From positions 976,712-1,040,711 of the forward strand of contig NZ_NIDE01000017.1 of NCBI RefSeq assembly GCF_002197845.1: a DNA stretch of 64,000 nucleotides, given 5' to 3'. Origin of the DNA: Fimbriiglobus ruber (GTDB lineage Bacteria > Planctomycetota > Planctomycetia > Gemmatales > Gemmataceae). The notes under the pieces are model-generated. The model saw only the letters and a list, made by a program, of their open reading frames with translations. It had not been told where the DNA came from and ran no database searches. Each line of letters opens with the position of its first letter. Position 1 is the stretch's first letter. This document shows positions 62,286 to 64,000 of the stretch, one piece after another. A program made the translations under genes and the position numbers.

Positions 62286-63209
62286 TCATTGTTGATTCGT
62301 TTTGAATAGATCCTCCGCCATCACTTTTCCACGACTCCTTTCTTGCAATACACCTTTTCGTTTCCACACTACATTGGTGGCAAGAAAAGACAGCGGAAAA
62401 TCTTCCGTCTTGAGGTTTGGAAATTTATTTTTAAAAGCATTTGGCACGGCATCGGATAAAACTATATGTGCTTTTTGAGGAACCATTACTGGGTATACCG
62501 CTGTTATTTTGTCGATTTTTAACGGAATGCCATCTTTCTTCCATTTGCCCGTTGAAAAAAACAATTCGGGCAACCGTTCGGGTGGTGATAGAATTGGTAA
62601 TCCGGGTAGCTCGAAAAATGATCCGTTTATCCCACTCATGACCAAGTCCTTACCTGGAAACCGGAGTTCGCCCACGATACAATTTTCCCGCGATTCGTGA
62701 TGATATACCGAAGCCCTGACCCATGTGGCTGGGCCATCTTTGGTGTCCGCGTCATCCATTTTCGTTAAAGTAAAAGTGTACCGCCCCTTTTTGGGCTTTG
62801 TAGGCGCTCTCACACCAACATGACGGCCTTCAAAATCACCCACCAGATAATAGCCATTCTTGGGAGGCCGAGTGCATGCTCGATCGACTGTGTTCCACCT
62901 CGTAAACATAAATCCCGGACCAAGATCAACCTGCATCTTCTCCGAGCCGGGCACAATACCGGCGTTAATCATGTTAGTAATTCCGAAGTAAAACAGCGTA
63001 TCATTTATGAACGAACTGATTGGCACTATAAAAATCCTAGGAGAATCGGGCAAATCGCTTTGTAGCAGCAAATCTCCCGAAACAGTTTGGAACGGGAAAG
63101 AATGTTCTTTATAAATTATGTCCACACCGGCCAAATGCTTCGTGGCGATTTTTTGTGCATATACGGCATTTGTTAAAATTGCCGAGGCGAGAATGGTAAC
63201 TAGATACAT
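62286..63209 (-). CDS. Secreted hypothetical protein, low GC
   Basis: 307 aa. Signal peptide (hydrophobic 2-17, NAVYAQK). Mature protein is beta-rich with segments HSFPFQTVSGDLLLQSDL, GYYLVGDFEGRHVGV, FELPGLPILSPPERLPELFF and KAHIVLSDAVPNAFK, but no recognised domain or catalytic motif. The coding sequence is much more AT-rich than neighbouring genes, with AT-rich flanks. It could be a recently acquired gene. A perfect 54-bp palindrome lies 27 bp upstream of its start. Confidence 0.75.
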   Translation of the reverse strand: MYLVTILASAILTNAVYAQKIATKHLAGVDIIYKEHSFPFQTVSGDLLLQSDLPDSPRIFIVPISSFINDTLFYFGITNMINAGIVPGSEKMQVDLGPGFMFTRWNTVDRACTRPPKNGYYLVGDFEGRHVGVRAPTKPKKGRYTFTLTKMDDADTKDGPATWVRASVYHHESRENCIVGELRFPGKDLVMSGINGSFFELPGLPILSPPERLPELFFSTGKWKKDGIPLKIDKITAVYPVMVPQKAHIVLSDAVPNAFKNKFPNLKTEDFPLSFLATNVVWKRKGVLQERSRGKVMAEDLFKTNQQ

Positions 63210-63236
63210 AAGATCGCTTCGCTGTGTTGTTTGTAG

Positions 63237-63290
63237 TGATTAGCAAAACTCCAGGGCAGCTGATCAGCTGCCCTGGAGTTTTGCTAATCA
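63237..63290. repeat. Perfect 54-bp palindrome
   Basis: 27-bp arms meet with no spacer (left arm begins TGATTAGCAAAACTCCAGGG, centre TGATCA at 63261-63266). All 27 pairs match. Lies between the low-GC gene start and the YhaM-like stop. Could be a cruciform-forming site, a remnant of a mobile element, or an unusual bidirectional terminator; no T-run on either side decides it. Confidence 0.85.
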
Positions 63291-63400
63291 ATTTATTTGT
63301 CTAAACGATTGCGTTCACGTGCAATTTATTTGCCTCTCAACCTTTACCCGAACATGTCAATACCGCCCGGTTTAGCTATAACTTCTCGCCACATCTGGCG

Positions 63401-64000
63401 TCAGTCGTAGGAATCCGGCGCGGGGGCGTACAGGTCGCCGTTCGCCCCGCCCTTGTAGACGCGGCGCTGGAGCGTGTGGTTGAACGGGGTCCAGGCGGTC
63501 GAATTGTTGCGGTCTTCTTTGATCTCGCGGAGGATCATGTGCATCCGGGTATCGATCATGTCGATCCCGTGCAGCAGCATGGCTTCCGGCGTCATCGGCA
63601 CCTTGGGGCTGCCGAACTCGTGCGTCCCGTGGTGGCTCAAGACCATGTGCTTGAGGCGGACGAGCAGTTCGCGGGGGAATGCCTCCCCGGTCAGTTCCGG
63701 GACACGGGCGACTTTTTCCGTCAACATCTCGACGCCGATGGCGATGTGCCCGAGGAGCTGGCCCTCGTCCGAATAGCCGAACGCGCGGCCGTAGGTCAGC
63801 TCGCGGATCTTGCCCGCGTCGTGCAGGAAGACGCCGACAATGACCAGGTCGCGGTCGGTGCCTGGGTAAAACGGGACGAGCCGGTCGGCGATGTCCATCA
63901 TCGTGGTGACGTGTTCGAGCAGGCCACCGACGTAGGCGTGGTGCAGCTTGACGCCGGCGGGGCAGGCGGTGAACCCGCGGACGAACGTGTCGTCCATCAG
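63401..64000 (-). CDS. HD-domain protein (YhaM-like 3'-5' exoribonuclease), 5' end beyond window
   Basis: At least 199 aa visible, running off the right edge; the Met at 63997 is probably internal. HD metal motif: HHAYVGGLLEHVTTMM and VGVFLHDAGKIRELTYG, then VLSHHGTHEFGSPKVPMTPEAMLLHGIDMID, the typical YhaM C-terminal half. YhaM family proteins trim RNA from the 3' end and usually have an N-terminal OB-fold domain, which would lie outside the window. Confidence 0.88.
   Translation of the reverse strand: MMDDTFVRGFTACPAGVKLHHAYVGGLLEHVTTMMDIADRLVPFYPGTDRDLVIVGVFLHDAGKIRELTYGRAFGYSDEGQLLGHIAIGVEMLTEKVARVPELTGEAFPRELLVRLKHMVLSHHGTHEFGSPKVPMTPEAMLLHGIDMIDTRMHMILREIKEDRNNSTAWTPFNHTLQRRVYKGGANGDLYAPAPDSYD

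Noticed and set aside
1-64000. tRNA, rRNA, riboswitch or origin signals
   Set aside because: None recognised by eye; weak cloverleaf-like pairings in GC-rich sequence were not convincing. A covariance-model scan would be needed to be sure.

Overview
The window looks like chromosomal DNA of a planctomycete, most likely a member of the Gemmataceae. Most of it is GC-rich with strong third-position GC bias. The protein types fit that group: tandem leucine-rich repeats of the 'KVTDAGLKEL' kind, a kinase-like protein with a C-terminal membrane anchor, zinc-ribbon/single-TM proteins, DUF1573, paired Uma2 (DUF820) proteins, a Tm-1-like protein, and long secreted hypothetical proteins. The genus cannot be fixed from sequence reading alone. 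No rRNA, tRNA or CRISPR array was recognised.

Layout. 1-9.9 kb: SEC-C/TPR protein (runs off the left edge), a kinase-like protein lacking its catalytic Asp, trpS, two hypothetical proteins, gamma-glutamyltransferase, a Tat-exported metallophosphoesterase. 9.9-11.2 kb: a complete DDE insertion sequence with 14-bp ends beside a gene that appears to have lost its 5' end. 12-18.2 kb: crotonase-fold protein with a degenerate dehydrogenase tail, GH15 glucoamylase-like enzyme, DJ-1/PfpI protein, DUF1810 and two tandem Uma2 proteins. 18.2-20 kb: leuA behind a leucine-rich leader peptide and hairpin that look like a transcription attenuator. 20.3-25.1 kb: phospholipase-D-like protein, YeiH-type exporter with a tiny coupled membrane protein, AhpD-like protein, and an outer-membrane-type protein. 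25.2-26.8 kb: a repeat island in which a REP-associated tyrosine transposase (RAYT) sits inside a 1.25-kb inverted-repeat cassette; a 157-bp MITE-like unit occurs three times there.

26.8-34.8 kb: the two halves of a Tm-1-like protein on separate divergent genes, a Panacea-domain/RelE-like toxin-antitoxin pair, a sugar epimerase, a DUF4365 nuclease-like gene overlapping a gene of unknown function, and a DUF1573 protein. 34.8-41.2 kb: ilvE, an LptF/LptG permease and a 1,266-aa AsmA-like protein. 41.8-49 kb: secreted hypothetical protein, zinc-ribbon membrane protein, an alpha/beta-hydrolase-like gene split by a -1 frameshift at a GGGAAAG heptamer, an LRR protein and a Gfo/Idh/MocA oxidoreductase. 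49.4-51 kb: a low-GC, probably acquired gene with a HEPN-type RNase motif. 51-56.7 kb: FAD/Fe-S glycolate-lactate-type oxidoreductase, a second two-gene HEPN module and a YbdK-type ligase. 57-62 kb: zinc-ribbon protein, dual-specificity phosphatase, and a phospholipid operon (methyltransferase, psd, pssA) whose pssA seems to start at ATT. 62.2-63.3 kb: a low-GC secreted protein next to a perfect 54-bp palindrome, then the 3' part of a YhaM-like HD gene.

Themes: core metabolism (leuA and ilvE for branched-chain amino acids; pssA, psd and a methyltransferase for phosphatidylethanolamine and perhaps phosphatidylcholine; LptF/G and AsmA-like proteins for envelope lipid transport) is interspersed with small candidate defence or toxin-antitoxin modules at 29.7-30.6, 31.7-33.3, 49.4-51.0 and 54.4-55.5 kb. 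All functional assignments come from motif recognition by eye, not database searches.
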